6,839 bases of DNA, taken from NCBI GenBank assembly GCA_945637225.1, contig CALZDE010000114.1:1-6839 (forward strand). Direction: 5' to 3'. The translations under genes and the position numbers were made by a program. Shown one piece after another: positions 5,956 through 6,839 of the stretch (the first letter of the stretch is position 1; each line of letters begins with the position of its first letter). This stretch comes from an uncultured Selenomonadaceae bacterium (lineage in GTDB: Bacteria; Bacillota; Negativicutes; Selenomonadales; Selenomonadaceae). The notes under the pieces were generated by a model. That model made no database searches. It was not told where the DNA came from and saw nothing but the letters and a program-made list of their open reading frames with translations.

Positions 5956-6789
5956 TCACACCTCAAAAGGCTGACACTTAGGACAGAAATGAGTGCCCCT
6001 GCCTCCCACACGAATTTTTTCCATAGCAGTACCACACACACGGCATGGCTCACCATCACGGCCATAAGCAAAAAGATTTTCCTGATGACTTCCCTTACCG
6101 CCATCACCATTACGGTAATCCCTAAAAGTAGTACCACCGTCCTCGATACCCTCACGAATTACCCGGTTAATAGCTTCATGAAGCTTTGGCAGTTCCTCCT
6201 CAGTCACAGAACCAGCAGTCCTTAATGGATGAATGCCCGAAAGGAAAAGTGCCTCATCCACATATATATTACCAAGACCGCCGATTTTGCTCTGGTCAAG
6301 AAGAAAGCCCTTAATCTTAGTTTTTTTCTTAGCTAATGCCGTTCTAAGATAATCAATGGTAAACTCCTCACTAAGCGGTTCAGGGCCCAGCTCCGCCAAT
6401 CCCTGAATTTTTGGAAGCTCCTCCGGCTTCATAGCGTAAAGAGTACCAAAAGTGCGAACATCACCATAAATCAGCCTGTCACCGCCATCAAGATTAAATA
6501 TAATTCTTGAATGAGTTCCATCCGCAGCACCCTTTTCCCGATAACAAAGCTGACCTGTCATACGAAGATGAAAAACAAGGTGAATATCATTATCTAAAAC
6601 CAGCAGAAGATATTTTCCCTTCCGTTCCAGCCTTTCAATGGTACAGCCCACCAATCTTGCCACAAACTGATCCGGCTCCGGCCATTTGATTTGTCGAGAG
6701 AGAAGCACCTCTACCTGCATGATACGGCGACCCTTTAAATGCGGTTCCAAAGTACGGCGTATAGTTTCCAGCTCAGGCATTTCTGGCAT
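5956..6789 (-). CDS. mutM: Formamidopyrimidine-DNA glycosylase (Fpg)
   Basis: Base-excision repair enzyme of 277 residues that removes 8-oxoguanine and formamidopyrimidines and cuts the abasic site by beta,delta-elimination. It opens MPEMPELETIRR, which supplies the catalytic N-terminal Pro2 and Glu3 after Met removal. Lys59 in KGKYLLL matches the conserved Fpg lysine; HLRMTGQL (74-81) holds the residue that fills the flipped-base gap (Met77), and YGDVRTFG (108-115) carries the arginine of the lesion-recognition wedge. The helix-two-turn-helix includes QSKIGGLGNIYVDEALF (166-182) with Asn174. The C-terminal zinc finger uses Cys249, Cys252, Cys269 and Cys272 and contains the DNA-contacting Arg264. 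All key residues are present and the length is normal. GGGGGA 6 nt before ATG and an extended -10 at 6827-6835 place it first in its transcript. The last codons carry the coaE ribosome site. Confidence 0.97.
   Translation of the reverse strand: MPEMPELETIRRTLEPHLKGRRIMQVEVLLSRQIKWPEPDQFVARLVGCTIERLERKGKYLLLVLDNDIHLVFHLRMTGQLCYREKGAADGTHSRIIFNLDGGDRLIYGDVRTFGTLYAMKPEELPKIQGLAELGPEPLSEEFTIDYLRTALAKKKTKIKGFLLDQSKIGGLGNIYVDEALFLSGIHPLRTAGSVTEEELPKLHEAINRVIREGIEDGGTTFRDYRNGDGGKGSHQENLFAYGRDGEPCRVCGTAMEKIRVGGRGTHFCPKCQPFEV
5959..5964 (-). promoter_or_regulatory. coaE ribosome site inside the mutM 3' end
   Basis: GAGGTG forms the last two sense codons of mutM (Glu-Val) and lies 5 nt before the coaE ATG at 5953. 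Its final GTG is an alternative in-frame coaE start, which would overlap the mutM TGA as GTGA. The ATG is preferred because a ribosome site cannot double as its own start. Confidence 0.65.
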
Positions 6790-6826
6790 GGCAAATCCCC
6801 CTTTTTAGTAAAAATCTTCTTACAAA

Positions 6827-6835
6827 AGTATATCA
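6827..6835 (-). promoter_or_regulatory. Extended -10 promoter of mutM-coaE
   Basis: On the minus strand the sequence reads TGATATACT, an extended -10 with a 5/6 TATAAT match, at the right edge of the window. Transcription would start near 6820, about 30 nt before the mutM ATG. Any -35 box would fall outside the window. The surrounding 13 bases match the secreted-protein gene's promoter core at 12 positions. Confidence 0.6.
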
Positions 6836-6839
6836 CAAA

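Noticed and set aside
1..6839. CRISPR array, tRNA, insertion sequence or phage gene
   Set aside because: No regularly spaced repeats, cloverleaf-like segments, transposase motifs or terminal repeats were seen in reading both strands.

Overview
The window is an ordinary-looking chromosomal stretch, moderately AT-rich, with seven protein genes and no RNA gene, CRISPR array, insertion sequence or phage gene that I can see. Strong AGGAGG-type ribosome sites, TGnTATACT promoters, the mutM-coaE-lytic transglycosylase order and the protein flavours suggest a Firmicutes-type anaerobe. The Negativicutes (Selenomonas/Anaerovibrio-like) are my best guess. That placement is inference from gene content, not a database result.

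Left part: a CNNM/CorC-type membrane protein with CBS domains runs rightward (143-1492, TTG start). It collides tail to tail with a leftward gene for a small secreted protein of unknown function (1489-2145); the palindrome TTAA supplies the stop codon of both. The secreted-protein gene has an extended -10 promoter sitting in a perfect dyad in the 103-bp divergent intergenic region 2146-2248.

Middle part: a tight rightward pair follows. A free-standing DUF2156 protein (LPG-synthase C-terminal, GNAT-like fold; 2249-3145) is followed 13 bp later by a free-standing NRPS-type condensation domain (HHxxxD acyltransferase; 3159-4469). The second gene's Shine-Dalgarno overlaps the first gene's stop codon, so the two are probably co-translated. 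A hairpin terminator at 4484-4513 closes the pair and probably serves the opposing gene too. This pair is the most interesting thing here: two acyl/aminoacyl-transferase folds with no adenylation or carrier domain in sight.

Right part: a leftward housekeeping group reads mutM (Fpg DNA glycosylase), coaE (dephospho-CoA kinase, coupled to mutM), then a membrane-anchored lytic transglycosylase. The transglycosylase lies behind a 212-bp leader with its own candidate promoter. The mutM promoter core sits at the very edge of the window and nearly matches that of the secreted-protein gene.
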